Part shown: positions 26,079 through 35,915 of the stretch, one piece after another
Layout: every line of letters starts with the position of its first letter
Numbering within the stretch: the stretch's first letter is position 1
NCBI GenBank assembly: GCA_963711725.1
Contig: CAVQFO010000030.1
Span: forward strand, 54,097-118,096
DNA: 64,000 bases
Direction: 5' to 3'
Source: CAVQFO01 sp963711725
GTDB taxonomy: Bacteria > Pseudomonadota > Gammaproteobacteria > Nitrococcales > Aquisalimonadaceae
Notes under the pieces: generated by a model
Told to the model about the DNA's origin: nothing
The model's database searches: none
What the model saw: only the letters and a program-made list of their open reading frames with translations
Translations under genes and position numbers: made by a program

Positions 26079-28673
26079 ATGGACGTCGATCTCAAAATCC
26101 TGTTCGGAAAACTGGACCCGCAGTGCTATGCGGCGATGGATGCCGCGGCCGCGGCGTGCGTCGGCCGTGGCAGCGCGGAGGTGACGGTCGAGGATCTGCT
26201 TTTGCAGTTGCTCGATCAGCCCGATTGCGACCTGTCGCTGATCCTGCGTCACTACGATGTGAATGCCGAGGAATTCCGCAAGGCGCTGCATGCGGAGCTG
26301 GCCGCCGGAGAAGACGGCAGCGGCAAGCCCGTGTTCTCGGCCTTGCTGATTCGCCTGCTGCGCGAAGCATGGCTGCTGGCCACCACCAGCATGGGTCTGG
26401 AGCAGATCCGCTCCGGGCTGCTGCTTCTGGTGCTTCGCCAGAACCCCCAATGGTACGGCCTCAAGTCCTACAGCGATCTGGTGGATGCCATACCGGCCGC
26501 CGATCTGGCCAGCAACCTCAGTGAGCGCCTGGCGGGTTCCTCCGAAAGCGCCGAAGGCGGAGCCGCCCCAACGACTGCGTCCGGCCACGGCGACTCCGCC
26601 CTGGCTCGTTTCACCGTGGATTTCTCCGCCAAGGCCGTCGCCGGCGAATTGGACCCCGTATTCTGCCGGGATCGCGAAATCCGGCAGATGGTCGATATCC
26701 TCAGCCGCCGCCGCAAGAACAATCCCATCCTCGTGGGCGATCCCGGCGTGGGTAAATCCGCCGTGGTGGAAGGCCTGGCCCTGCGCATTGCCGCCGGCGA
26801 GGTGCCCGATTCCCTGAAGGCCGCGCGCCTGTTAAGCCTGGACCTGGGTCTGTTGCAGGCGGGCGCCGGCGTGAAAGGCGAATTCGAGAAGCGCCTGCGC
26901 GCCGTGTTGGACGAAGCCAAGAGCAGCCCCGATCCGGTGATCCTCTTCATCGACGAGGCCCACACGCTCATAGGTGCCGGAGGACAGGCCGGCAGCGGCG
27001 ACGCCGCCAATCTGCTCAAGCCGGCCTTGGCCCGTGGCGAACTGAGGGCGATCGCGGCCACCACCTGGTCCGAATACCGCAAATATTTCGAGAAGGACCC
27101 CGCCCTGGCGCGGCGCTTCCAGCTGGTGAAGCTGGCCGAGCCCACCCCGGACGAGGCGGTAACCATTATTCGCGGCCTGCGAAGCGTCTACGAAAAGGCT
27201 CATGGCGTGTACGTGCGCGACGACGCCATCCGCGCCGCCGCGACCATGGCTGCGCGCTACATCACAGGCCGCCAGCTGCCCGACAAGGCCGTGGACGTAT
27301 TGGATACGGCCTGCGCCCGGGTGGCCCTGGGTCTGAGCTCCAAGCCGGACAGCCTGGAAGACGTGGAACAGCGCATCGGCGTGTTGGAGCGCGAACATGC
27401 CGCCCGTAGCCGGGACGTGGAGCAGCGGGTGGCCGACGATGACGGCTCCATTCGGGAGCTGGATGACTCCATTGCCGACCTCAAGAGCCGGGCCGCGGAT
27501 TTGCAGGCCCGATGGGAACGCGAGCGCGAGCTGGTCCATGCCCTGGTCGAACAGCGCCAGGCCCTGGAACGGGCGGACGAGAAGAAGCGCGCCGCCCTCG
27601 CCAAACAGATTGACGAATCCCGCCGGGCCCTTGACGAACTGACCGGCGACGGCTCACTGGTGCCCTTCGAGGTGACCCCCGAGATTGTCAGCCGCGTCAT
27701 TGCCGACTGGACGGGCGTGCCGCTGGGCAAGCTGGTTCGGGACGAGGCCAGCGTCCTGGCGGATTTCCCCGACCATATGCAGGGCTGGGTCAAGGGCCAG
27801 GAACATGCCGTCGAGCGCATCGGTGAGTGCATCCGCACCGCCAAGGCCGGCCTGGCCAATCCGGAAGCGCCCATGGGCGTGTTCCTGCTGGTGGGCCCCA
27901 GCGGCGTGGGCAAGACGGAGACCGCCACCGCCGTGGCCGAGCTGCTGTTCGGCGGGCGCCAGGCGCTGACTGTGATCAACATGTCCGAATTCCAGGAGCG
28001 GCACACCATCTCCCGGCTGATCGGCTCGCCGCCGGGTTATGTGGGCTACGGCGAGGGCGGCGTCTTGTCCGAGGCTGTCCGGCAGCGGCCGTATTCGGTG
28101 GTGCTTTTGGACGAAATCGAAAAGTCCGACGTGGAAGTGCTCAACCTGTTCTACCAGGTATTCGACAAGGGCATGCTCAACGACGGTGAAGGCCGGGAGA
28201 TCGATTTCCGGAACACCGTGATCTTCCTGACCAGCAATCTGGGTACGGAGCGGATCATGGAGGCGTGTGCCGATGGCGCTGCCCCCGATGCCGAGGAACT
28301 GGCCGATCTGATTCGCCCGGAACTCACGCGTTTCCTGAAACCCGCCCTGCTGGGGCGCATGCAGGTGGTGCCGTTTTTCCCGATCTCGGATGCCGTGTTG
28401 CGCCAGATCATTACCGCCAAACTCGCCAAGGTTCGCACCCGATTGCGGAGCAGCCAGGGCCTGGAATTCACCTACGAAGAAGCCCTGGAGCAGTTCATCG
28501 CGCAGCGGTGTACCGCCGCCGATTCCGGGGCCCGGAATATCGATCACGTGATCAACCGTTACGTGCTCCCTGAAATGGCAAAGGACGTGCTCTCGCGTCT
28601 GGAGTCCACGGAGCAGGTGTCGAATGTTCACGTGTCGGTAGATGGAGAGCGCGTTCAAATCGGGCTTTCCTGA
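26079..28673 (+). CDS. clpV: T6SS sheath-disassembly AAA+ ATPase ClpV (TssH)
   Basis: 864-residue Clp/Hsp100 unfoldase that recycles contracted TssBC sheaths. Order: N domain (DLKILFGKLDPQCYAAMD..., residues 1-150), a linker, AAA1 with Walker A GDPGVGKS at 220-227 and Walker B VILFIDEAH, a coiled-coil middle domain (residues about 430-520), AAA2 with Walker A GPSGVGKT near 606, and a C-terminal D2-small domain. The first AAA module is of the ClpV type (LLSLDLGLLQAGAGVKGEFE). ATG 26079 is preferred; ATG 26061 adds six residues. It lies between tssC and hcp1, an uncommon position. Confidence 0.96.
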   Translation: MDVDLKILFGKLDPQCYAAMDAAAAACVGRGSAEVTVEDLLLQLLDQPDCDLSLILRHYDVNAEEFRKALHAELAAGEDGSGKPVFSALLIRLLREAWLLATTSMGLEQIRSGLLLLVLRQNPQWYGLKSYSDLVDAIPAADLASNLSERLAGSSESAEGGAAPTTASGHGDSALARFTVDFSAKAVAGELDPVFCRDREIRQMVDILSRRRKNNPILVGDPGVGKSAVVEGLALRIAAGEVPDSLKAARLLSLDLGLLQAGAGVKGEFEKRLRAVLDEAKSSPDPVILFIDEAHTLIGAGGQAGSGDAANLLKPALARGELRAIAATTWSEYRKYFEKDPALARRFQLVKLAEPTPDEAVTIIRGLRSVYEKAHGVYVRDDAIRAAATMAARYITGRQLPDKAVDVLDTACARVALGLSSKPDSLEDVEQRIGVLEREHAARSRDVEQRVADDDGSIRELDDSIADLKSRAADLQARWERERELVHALVEQRQALERADEKKRAALAKQIDESRRALDELTGDGSLVPFEVTPEIVSRVIADWTGVPLGKLVRDEASVLADFPDHMQGWVKGQEHAVERIGECIRTAKAGLANPEAPMGVFLLVGPSGVGKTETATAVAELLFGGRQALTVINMSEFQERHTISRLIGSPPGYVGYGEGGVLSEAVRQRPYSVVLLDEIEKSDVEVLNLFYQVFDKGMLNDGEGREIDFRNTVIFLTSNLGTERIMEACADGAAPDAEELADLIRPELTRFLKPALLGRMQVVPFFPISDAVLRQIITAKLAKVRTRLRSSQGLEFTYEEALEQFIAQRCTAADSGARNIDHVINRYVLPEMAKDVLSRLESTEQVSNVHVSVDGERVQIGLS

Positions 28674-28761
28674 GGGCCTGCTGGCGCAGGCCACCAACAT
28701 CGCCGTCGCGGCCGCATGGGTGTTCGGCGGGGGTTAACAAAAACAAATAGGAGTCTCAGAA

Positions 28762-29274
28762 ATGCCGACCGATATCTTCATGACCATTGAGGACAGCGAA
28801 GGCAATGCCCTCACCGAAGGCGCTTCCAGCGAGGAAAGCATCGGGGCGTTCGCCAAGGAATCCCACGAGGACGAAGTACTGGTCCTGGCGTTCGAACACG
28901 ACGTGGTGGTGCCCACCGACGACCGCACCGGCGAGCGCACGGGCAACCCGCGCCACCGCAAACTGGTGATCACCAAGCTGCTGGACAAGAGCACGCCGCT
29001 GCTGTGGGGCGCCCTGGCCCAGAACTCCGCCATGACGGTCAACATCGAGTTCTATCGTGGTGCCGATGCCGGCAGCGGCGGCGAACCCGTGCACTACTAC
29101 TCCATCGAGCTGGAAGGGGCCAAGATCAGCCAGATCGAGACTCACTCCCCGGATGTCATGGACGTTCGCAACGACAACTACATGGCATACGAGAAGGTGG
29201 CGTTCACCTACAACAGCATCACCTGGGAGCATGAAGTGTGCTCCACCAACGCCACCACCAAGTGGTCCAGCTGA
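28762..29274 (+). CDS. hcp1: T6SS tube protein Hcp (first copy)
   Basis: 170-residue Hcp/TssD that stacks as hexameric rings to form the inner tube propelled by the sheath. Seen: PTDIFMTIEDSEGNALTEGA, HRKLVITKLLDKSTPLLWGAL, MTVNIEFYR, HYYSIELEGAKISQIETHSP and the C-terminal EKVAFTYNSITWEHE, all in the Hcp1 order. An AGGAGT ribosome-binding site precedes the ATG. It lies in the first T6SS block with the separate tssB and tssC and differs clearly from the second Hcp at 37670, so the two tubes are not recent duplicates. Confidence 0.95.
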   Translation: MPTDIFMTIEDSEGNALTEGASSEESIGAFAKESHEDEVLVLAFEHDVVVPTDDRTGERTGNPRHRKLVITKLLDKSTPLLWGALAQNSAMTVNIEFYRGADAGSGGEPVHYYSIELEGAKISQIETHSPDVMDVRNDNYMAYEKVAFTYNSITWEHEVCSTNATTKWSS

Positions 29275-29283
29275 GAACCGGTC

Positions 29284-30063
29284 TTGGCTAACGGGGCTTC
29301 AACCCAGCGCGCGTCGCGCCACGGCCTGAAAACGGGCCGCGGCGCCGGCGTGCGTTTCGCGAACTCGGGTCTTTGGCGCGGCGTGCCGCTGGTGCTGGCC
29401 TGTGCGCTGCTGCTATCCGGCTGCGCCAGCATGCGCGATGCGGCGGATGAGATCGTCAATGGCTCCCAGCATGTGGTCTGGAACGATTCGGCCCGGACCT
29501 GGGAGCTGGCGCGCAGTCACGAGAAGATTTCCAACGGCAAGGTGGCGCCCGATGCCTGGGTGTTCCAGAAAAACGGCCTGGTGATCGATCTCAAGGCCGG
29601 GAAGCTGCTGAACAACTACCAGGGGCGCCCGCACACGGTGCTGTTGGAGTTCTTCCTGCTCTCCGAGCCCAATGCGCTGAAGGACTATTTCCGCGGTCCC
29701 TCCGGCTTGCGGGATCTCCTGATTCAGGATCCCACCGCGCTTGGTCCGTCGGTGCTCGCCACCCAGCGCCTGGTGGTGCAGCCGGACAGTACGGTGCAGG
29801 TTCCCCTGGACCGTCCGGAGCTCGGGAAGTATCTGGTCATCGTCGCCGGGTTCTACAAGATGGACGTGGACGGCGGGTCGCGGGTGATCCCGGTGCCCGG
29901 CGTGTATTCCGGGCCTGAAGGGATCAAGCGCTTCTATCCGGCCAACATCATGACCACGCTCAATCCGTTCGCCGACCAACCGCCGCCGGTGCCGGGAACG
30001 GTTCGCCTGGATATGTCTCTGGGCGAGCACGCCATCGACAACGTGAAGATTACGGCGCAGTGA
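29284..30063 (+). CDS. tssJ: T6SS outer-membrane lipoprotein TssJ
   Basis: 259-residue lipoprotein that anchors the TssLM membrane complex to the outer membrane. The lipobox LLLSGC places the acylated cysteine at residue 47 from the TTG at 29284. Two starts are possible: TTG 29284, 6 bases after GAGAA, and GTG 29350, which gives a more usual signal length. Family features follow: VQVPLDRPELGKYLVIVAGFYKMDVDG and a proline-rich C-terminal tail. Residues 60-200 form the beta-sandwich typical of TssJ (WVFQKNGLVIDLKAG...). It is 9 bases after hcp1 and 43 bases before tssK. Confidence 0.9.
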   Translation: MANGASTQRASRHGLKTGRGAGVRFANSGLWRGVPLVLACALLLSGCASMRDAADEIVNGSQHVVWNDSARTWELARSHEKISNGKVAPDAWVFQKNGLVIDLKAGKLLNNYQGRPHTVLLEFFLLSEPNALKDYFRGPSGLRDLLIQDPTALGPSVLATQRLVVQPDSTVQVPLDRPELGKYLVIVAGFYKMDVDGGSRVIPVPGVYSGPEGIKRFYPANIMTTLNPFADQPPPVPGTVRLDMSLGEHAIDNVKITAQ

Positions 30064-30106
30064 GCGGCGGCCCGACAGCCGCCCCCGCGCCCGAGGGGAG
30101 AACGAC

Positions 30107-31498
30107 GTGAACATCAGAAAGCCGCTCTTCTGGCATCAGGGGCAGTTTCTCCAGCCCCAGCACTTCCAGTACGTGGATGCCTACCATGCCGCGGCAGCCG
30201 GTGCCCTGCAGCGGCGCATATCGCCGCACCATTGGGGCGTCGTGGACCTCGACGTGAATGTCGATCGCCTCCAGAGTGGGGTGTTCGAACTCAACGGCGG
30301 CACGATCCTGTTCCAGGACGGCACTCTGGCCGCATTCCCGGAAAACGCCATGGTCTCTCCCCGGGATTTCCGGGCCGGTTGGCGGGATCAGCGGCGGCCG
30401 CTCAAGGTGTACCTCGGGCTGCGCCGCCTGGCACCCAACGACCCCAACGTTACGGTGGTCACCGATCATGACGCGGCCGGGCGCGCGGCAACGCGCTACG
30501 CCTCGCTGGCCGAGGCCGAGGCCGTGCCCGATCTCTACCAGGGCGGCTCGGAGCGCGCACAGCTGAAGACGCTGACGTTGGTGCTGCGGGTGTTCTGGGA
30601 AGACGAACTGGACGAAGCGGATCAGTACGATCTGGTCCCCGTGGCCCAGATGGACCGCGACGGCGACCTGGTGCGCCTCGACCCCAATTATGCGCCGCCG
30701 ACCCTGACGGTGGGCGCGGTGCCAGTGCTCACGCGGGTGCTCAAGGATATCCGCGAGGAGGTCATCGGCCGCTCCCGCCAGCTTGAGGAATACAAGGGCG
30801 GCGATGAGGTGACCAACCCCGAATTCAGTCCCAAGGTGATGCGCTACCGGCTGGCGCTGCAGGTCCTGAGCCGCTACGCGCCGCTGTTCGCCCATTACGT
30901 GGACACGCCCCAGATCCACCCCTGGGAGGCCTACGGCGCGATCCGCCAGTTGATCGGGGAAATGAGCGTTTTCTCGCGCCAGGTGGACGTCCTGGGCAGC
31001 CGCGACGGAACCGAATTGCTGCCCGCCTACGACCACAGCGGCCTGGGGCACTGCTACAGCGCCGCCCGCGGCCTGGTGGAGACCCTGCTCAACGCCATCA
31101 CCGTGGGTCCCGAACTGCTCGTCCGCCTGGAACAGAAAGCCGGCGGCCGTTTCGAGGCGGATATCCCACGGGAATTCATGGACCGCCGCAGCGACCTGTA
31201 CCTGGTCATGCGCACCGAAGTCCCGTTCGAGCAGCTACTGGGTTCCTTCGGCAGCTACGCCAAGCTCGGCGCCGCCGAACAGGTGGAGGTGTACGTGGAG
31301 CGGGCCCTGCCCGGCATCCGCGCGGAATACCTGCAGGTTCGACCGGAAGCGCTGCCCCACCGCCCACACGCCAGCTACTTCCAGATCGACCGCCGCGACC
31401 CGTCCTGGGAGGCGGTGGAAGGCGAGCGGGCGCTGGCGCTGCTGTGGGACGACGCGCCGGACGACCTCAAGGTCGAACTGGTCATGGTGAGGAGGTAA
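30107..31498 (+). CDS. tssK: T6SS baseplate protein TssK
   Basis: 463-residue TssK, which links the baseplate wedge (TssEFG) to the membrane complex TssJLM and, in phage terms, resembles receptor-binding proteins. The N terminus is NIRKPLFWHQGQFLQPQHFQYVD, diagnostic for TssK; later motifs are GVFELNGGTILFQDGTL, MRYRLALQVLSRYAPLF, HPWEAYGAIRQLIGEM and RPHASYFQIDR. Length matches the family. GGGGAGA precedes the GTG start; tssL starts 4 bases after its stop, consistent with coupled translation. Confidence 0.95.
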   Translation: MNIRKPLFWHQGQFLQPQHFQYVDAYHAAAAGALQRRISPHHWGVVDLDVNVDRLQSGVFELNGGTILFQDGTLAAFPENAMVSPRDFRAGWRDQRRPLKVYLGLRRLAPNDPNVTVVTDHDAAGRAATRYASLAEAEAVPDLYQGGSERAQLKTLTLVLRVFWEDELDEADQYDLVPVAQMDRDGDLVRLDPNYAPPTLTVGAVPVLTRVLKDIREEVIGRSRQLEEYKGGDEVTNPEFSPKVMRYRLALQVLSRYAPLFAHYVDTPQIHPWEAYGAIRQLIGEMSVFSRQVDVLGSRDGTELLPAYDHSGLGHCYSAARGLVETLLNAITVGPELLVRLEQKAGGRFEADIPREFMDRRSDLYLVMRTEVPFEQLLGSFGSYAKLGAAEQVEVYVERALPGIRAEYLQVRPEALPHRPHASYFQIDRRDPSWEAVEGERALALLWDDAPDDLKVELVMVRR

Positions 31499-31501
31499 CC
31501 C

Positions 31502-32176
31502 ATGCGTCTGATCGATTGTTTCACCGACGTCCTTGCCTACGTGGTCGAACGTACCGCCGCCATTCGGGGCGGCGAGCAGCCCGCGTACGAGGAGCTGCGG
31601 CTGGGGGTCGAGCGGCGCTTGGCCGATCATGCCGGCGACTACACCGCGGGGGGCTACTCACGTCCCCAGTACGACGCCGCCAAATTCGCCGTGGTCGCCT
31701 TCATCGACGAGGCCATTCTGCTCTCCCAATGGGAGCACAAGGCGGTCTGGTCGCGGGAGCTGTTGCAGAAGGCCCACTTCGAAACCGCCAACGCCGGTGT
31801 GGAGTTCTTCGACCGGCTGGATGCGTTGAGCCCATTCAACCCCGGCGAGCGGGACATCCGCGAGGTCTACTACTACTGCCTGTGCCTGGGCTTCGTGGGC
31901 AAATACTACCGTGCCGGTGACAAGGCCCGCCTGGACGAGCTTCGGGACGCCAACTTCAACCTGCTGACCAACGGCAAGGACGCGGTGCGCAGTCTGCGGG
32001 ATCTGCGCCTGTTCCCGGATGCCCGCGCGGACGCCGGCGAGAGCAAGGATGTCGTCATTCACAAGCGGCGCGCCTACCTCTACTACGGGGTTCCGCTGCT
32101 GGTGTTGTTGGGCGCGTTTTTCGTGTTCCGGGCCGATGTGATATCGGCTGCGGAGTATCTGGTAACGGTCGTATGA
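31502..32176 (+). CDS. tssL: T6SS inner-membrane protein TssL (DotU/IcmH)
   Basis: 224-residue TssL with an N-terminal cytoplasmic helical bundle (DCFTDVLAYVVERTAAI ... KFAVVAFIDEAILLSQWEHKA, then FNPGERDIREVYYYCLCLGFVGKYY) and a single C-terminal membrane helix (YLYYGVPLLVLLGAFFVF, about residues 196-213). No periplasmic OmpA-like peptidoglycan-binding domain is present, so wall anchoring must come from another protein. An AGGAGG Shine-Dalgarno lies in the tssK end. It forms the membrane complex with TssJ and TssM on either side. Confidence 0.94.
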   Translation: MRLIDCFTDVLAYVVERTAAIRGGEQPAYEELRLGVERRLADHAGDYTAGGYSRPQYDAAKFAVVAFIDEAILLSQWEHKAVWSRELLQKAHFETANAGVEFFDRLDALSPFNPGERDIREVYYYCLCLGFVGKYYRAGDKARLDELRDANFNLLTNGKDAVRSLRDLRLFPDARADAGESKDVVIHKRRAYLYYGVPLLVLLGAFFVFRADVISAAEYLVTVV

Positions 32177-32228
32177 GCCGGGGTCTGACGAGCCCCCGTT
32201 CGGCATTCAACAAGATAGAGCCAACGCC

Positions 32229-35200
32229 GTGAAAAAATTATTCAAATACTTGCTCATTGTAGTGATCTGGGCCGTCATTGGCGCCGTGCTGGTGGCGGCG
32301 GCCTGGATGCTGGACTATCCGGTCGCCGATGCCCTGATTCTCCTGGGCGTCCTCTTTGTCGGCTGGCTGGTGTTCCTGGCCGTACGCCGGATGGTGGTGC
32401 GTTATCGCGCCAAGCGCCGGGTTCAGCGACTGGTGAACGTGGAAGGCGGCGAGGCGGCCGAGGCCGGCGAATCCATGCGACGGCGCTGGCCCTGGCAGGG
32501 TGTCGGCAAGCTGGAGCGCCGCTTCAAGAGCGTGCTCGGCCTGCTCCGTTCCACCCGGCTCAAGGACCACGGCGATCCGGTCTATGTGTTGCCCTGGTAC
32601 CTGATGCTGGGGGCCGAGGATTCCGGCAAGACAACCTTGCTGGCCCAGTCCGAGCTGCCGGCGCCCACCATCGACGACGACACCCTGCGGGGCGGCGAGG
32701 GCAGCGTGGAATGGCGCCTGTACAACCAGGCCATTCTCATGGACACCCCCGGCAGCTATCTGGGTGACGAAAAGGGCGGACGCGATCCGGAGTGGCCCAA
32801 GCTGCTGGAGCTGCTGGCACGCTATCGCGAGAAGGAACCGCTCAACGGTGTCGTCATCACCGTGGCGCTGGAAACCCTCGCCGAAGGCGACCGGGATCAG
32901 TTGTTCGATCTGGGGCGCCTGCACCGGCGCCGCGTCGACGAGCTCATGCGCTTGCTCAAGCTGCAACTGCCGGTCTACATCGTCGTGACCCAGTGCGACC
33001 GGGTGGCCGGTTTCCAGGCCTTGTGCGATGCCCTGCCCAAGGACGCGCTGGAGCAGGCCATGGGACAGGCCAACACCGGCGGCGGAACGCCCGAGGAGTT
33101 CGTCAAGGATGCGCTTCGGCGCCTGGCGGAACGGGTCAAGGAGCTGCTGCTGGTTATCGTCAACAACGGCGAGCCCGAGTCCGATCTGATTTGCTTCCCC
33201 CGTCGAATCGAGGGTTTGCGGGCCGGCCTGGGCGCCTTCGCGGACGGCCTGTTCCAGGACAACGCCTACGAGGAAAGCCCTCTGTTCCGCGGCCTGTATC
33301 TCACCGGCCAGGACCGGCCCGCCGACCTGGGCGCCCAGGAACCCCGGCAGGCCTTCTCGCGGGAGTTCTTCACCGAGATTCTGCCCGGCGACCGGCGCCT
33401 TCGCAGCACACTGAACAGCGCCGAACGGGCCCAGGCCCTGGTGCGCCGGCTCGCCCTCAGCGGCTGGGGCATCGCCATGATTGCGGCCTTCGGCCTGCTG
33501 GGCTGGGCCTACGTCTCGGACAAGGCCTTTCTCACGGGCACCGCCGAGCAATACGCCGGCCAGTTCGTCAAGAAGAGCAGCTTCGTCGAAAACGTGGACG
33601 CCCTGTACCAGCTTCGGGGCATGATCCTGAACGTGGACCAGGAGGTGGAGGACTGGTGGCTGCCCTGGTTCGGCCTGCCCGGGGTGGAGGACCCGAGCTT
33701 CGTCCGCCAGCTCCAGGACGTCATGGTCAGCCGGGCCCAGGACGAGGTGTTCCAACCGCTGAACAGCCACTTCGATCAGCAGCTGGACCAGGTGTTCTTC
33801 CGCGAGCACAAGAAGCTCAGCGGCGATCAGCGCAAGCTCATCGCACTGTACATCGGCACCCTGGTCCGGCGGATCAATCTCCTCACAGCCTATCTGGACG
33901 GCGCCGATCTTGAGGCCCTGCAGCAGATGCCGGCCCCGTTCGACGCTTCCGGCCTGTTCTTCGACACCGACGTGGACCCGGCGACCATGCAGCACGTCAA
34001 CGGCCTCTATCGGCAGGCCCTGCTCTGGACCCGGGACGACGACACCGTCAAGGCCGAGCTGCTGCGTCTTCGCAAGGAGCTGGAAAAGCTCATGAAGACC
34101 ACCGATGCCAACCTGTCCTGGCTGATCCCGTGGGCCAACGAGTACGTGGCCAAGTCCCGGATCACCCTGAAGGACTTCTGGACGGGCTCCGGCAGCTACG
34201 ACCCGTCGGTGGAGGTGCCGGCCGCCTACACCCTGGACGGGAAACAGGCCATCGACTCCTTCCTCGATCAGCTGCAGCAGACCGATCCCCACTCCAAGAC
34301 CTTCCAGGAACTGCGGGCGGCGTTCAACGACAAGTACCGCGAGGGTTACCTCAAGGCCTGGGAGGCCTTCGCCGAAAATTTTACGGAGGGGTCGGAAGGG
34401 CTTCGCGGTCAGCTTGAGTGGCAGACCGCCGTCGACGTCCTTGCGACCCCGCGCAACCCCTACTTCGATCTGCTGGACGTCATGAACAGCCAGCTGGAGC
34501 CCTTCCACGACGACGCCGCGCCGGAATGGGCCCAGATGGTCTTCTACTACCAGGAGATGGTCACCTATTCCCCCGACGACAACGTCGACAACAGCAAGCG
34601 CAACAAGGTCTTTGCCAAGCTGGGCCTGAAAGCGGTCAAGGGCTTCGGCGCCGTCGGCAAACTGATTGCCAAGCAGGGCAAGTCGACCATGAAGACCCAG
34701 AAGAAGCTCAAGAAGGCCGGGGTCGGCGGCGGCGAAAAAGGCCCCAGCGAGCGTGAACTGGTCCTGCAGGACGCAGGCAAGACCCTGGGCGATTACCGCA
34801 AGGCCTTGCTGGACGTCTCCTTTCACTCGGGCGCCCGTTCCGTGTCCTACCAGGCCATGCAGAATCTGTTCACTCACCCGGACACGCCGGGCAGCGGCGA
34901 CGGCCCACTGGCCCGTGCCTATGATTCAGTCCAGCGCCTGGAGGCGCTGATCGGCAAGCCCACCGTCTACAACAAGGCGTTCTGGCAGGTGTTCAACGGG
35001 CCGCTGCGTCTGACCAAGGACTACATGCTGGAGGAGGCCGCCTGCCAACTGCAGACCGATTGGGATCAGAAGTTCCTGACGGCGATCCAGGGCGTGCCGG
35101 AGTACAAGCTCAACGACCTGATGTTCGGCGACAGCGGGGAGTTGTGGAAATTCATCGACGACAACGCCAAGTCGTTCCTGCGCGTGCGGGCCAGCGCCGG

Positions 35201-35741
35201 CTATTCACCCGCCATTGCCCGGGGTTCCCATCTGCCGTTGACCCAGCAGTTCCTGGTGTTCGCCTCCCGGGCCCACGATGCCTACCAGGCGAAGCAGGAC
35301 AGCTACACGGTCTACGTGCGCGCGCTCCCCACCGGCAGCAACCCGGACGCGCGCTACCAACCCAGCAAGACCACCGTGGAACTGACCTGCGCCGATGGCG
35401 TGCAGTCCCTGACCAACTTCAACTTTCCGGTCACCAACGCCTTCAAGTGGGTCAACAGCTGCGCCAACACAGTGTTGTCCATCGAGGTGGGCCGGGTGAC
35501 GCTGCAAAAGACCTTCTCCGGTCCTCTGGGCTTCCCTCATTTCGTGAGCACCTTCGCCGGCGGCCGCCAGCGCTACAAGCCGGAGGAGTTTCCGGAGCAG
35601 GAGCGCTATTTGCGGGATTACGGCATCAAGTACATCGACGTTTCTTTCGACTTCCGGGGCGCGCAGCCGCTGATCAGCGCGCTGAACAAGGTCACCACCA
35701 AGCCGCCCCGGGATATCGCCGAATGCTGGAATGGGGTCTAG
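32229..35741 (+). CDS. tssM: T6SS inner-membrane protein TssM (IcmF)
   Basis: 1170-residue TssM/IcmF, core of the membrane complex. Two N-terminal helices (residues about 7-28 and 33-51) and a third near 405-430 (ALSGWGIAMIAAFGLLGW) enclose a cytoplasmic NTPase-like domain with Walker A GAEDSGKT at 128-135 and IVVTQCDRV. The long periplasmic part ends with the TssJ-binding C-terminal domain (VELTCADGVQSLTNFNFP...). A Lys-rich segment (MKTQKKLKKAGVGGG) interrupts the periplasmic region. The start is GTG 32229, before KKLFKYLLIVV. It closes the first T6SS block. Confidence 0.95.
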   Translation: MKKLFKYLLIVVIWAVIGAVLVAAAWMLDYPVADALILLGVLFVGWLVFLAVRRMVVRYRAKRRVQRLVNVEGGEAAEAGESMRRRWPWQGVGKLERRFKSVLGLLRSTRLKDHGDPVYVLPWYLMLGAEDSGKTTLLAQSELPAPTIDDDTLRGGEGSVEWRLYNQAILMDTPGSYLGDEKGGRDPEWPKLLELLARYREKEPLNGVVITVALETLAEGDRDQLFDLGRLHRRRVDELMRLLKLQLPVYIVVTQCDRVAGFQALCDALPKDALEQAMGQANTGGGTPEEFVKDALRRLAERVKELLLVIVNNGEPESDLICFPRRIEGLRAGLGAFADGLFQDNAYEESPLFRGLYLTGQDRPADLGAQEPRQAFSREFFTEILPGDRRLRSTLNSAERAQALVRRLALSGWGIAMIAAFGLLGWAYVSDKAFLTGTAEQYAGQFVKKSSFVENVDALYQLRGMILNVDQEVEDWWLPWFGLPGVEDPSFVRQLQDVMVSRAQDEVFQPLNSHFDQQLDQVFFREHKKLSGDQRKLIALYIGTLVRRINLLTAYLDGADLEALQQMPAPFDASGLFFDTDVDPATMQHVNGLYRQALLWTRDDDTVKAELLRLRKELEKLMKTTDANLSWLIPWANEYVAKSRITLKDFWTGSGSYDPSVEVPAAYTLDGKQAIDSFLDQLQQTDPHSKTFQELRAAFNDKYREGYLKAWEAFAENFTEGSEGLRGQLEWQTAVDVLATPRNPYFDLLDVMNSQLEPFHDDAAPEWAQMVFYYQEMVTYSPDDNVDNSKRNKVFAKLGLKAVKGFGAVGKLIAKQGKSTMKTQKKLKKAGVGGGEKGPSERELVLQDAGKTLGDYRKALLDVSFHSGARSVSYQAMQNLFTHPDTPGSGDGPLARAYDSVQRLEALIGKPTVYNKAFWQVFNGPLRLTKDYMLEEAACQLQTDWDQKFLTAIQGVPEYKLNDLMFGDSGELWKFIDDNAKSFLRVRASAGYSPAIARGSHLPLTQQFLVFASRAHDAYQAKQDSYTVYVRALPTGSNPDARYQPSKTTVELTCADGVQSLTNFNFPVTNAFKWVNSCANTVLSIEVGRVTLQKTFSGPLGFPHFVSTFAGGRQRYKPEEFPEQERYLRDYGIKYIDVSFDFRGAQPLISALNKVTTKPPRDIAECWNGV

Positions 35742-35915
35742 CCCGGGTACTTCACCCGGGCGGCGAACGACTATGAGGAACGCACAGATGCGGCAGACGC
35801 TTCACAACGAATCGAGCGGTCCGGCGGCGTGTCCGCTTCGCGCCGCTGAAGCCGGCCCGTCGAATGTTCCGTGCCCGTGCGGGCCTGTGCCGGCGGACCT
35901 CCGGGGTTAGCAGCC

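Noticed and set aside
32238..34877. 879-codon open frame on the minus strand opposite tssM
   Set aside because: Antisense shadow of a long GC-rich gene; no conserved motif and no ribosome-binding site.
35773..35910. 45-codon open frame between tssM and the TssBC fusion
   Set aside because: Weak ribosome-binding site, Pro/Cys-rich sequence unlike any T6SS protein, and GC-rich composition in which such short frames are expected by chance.
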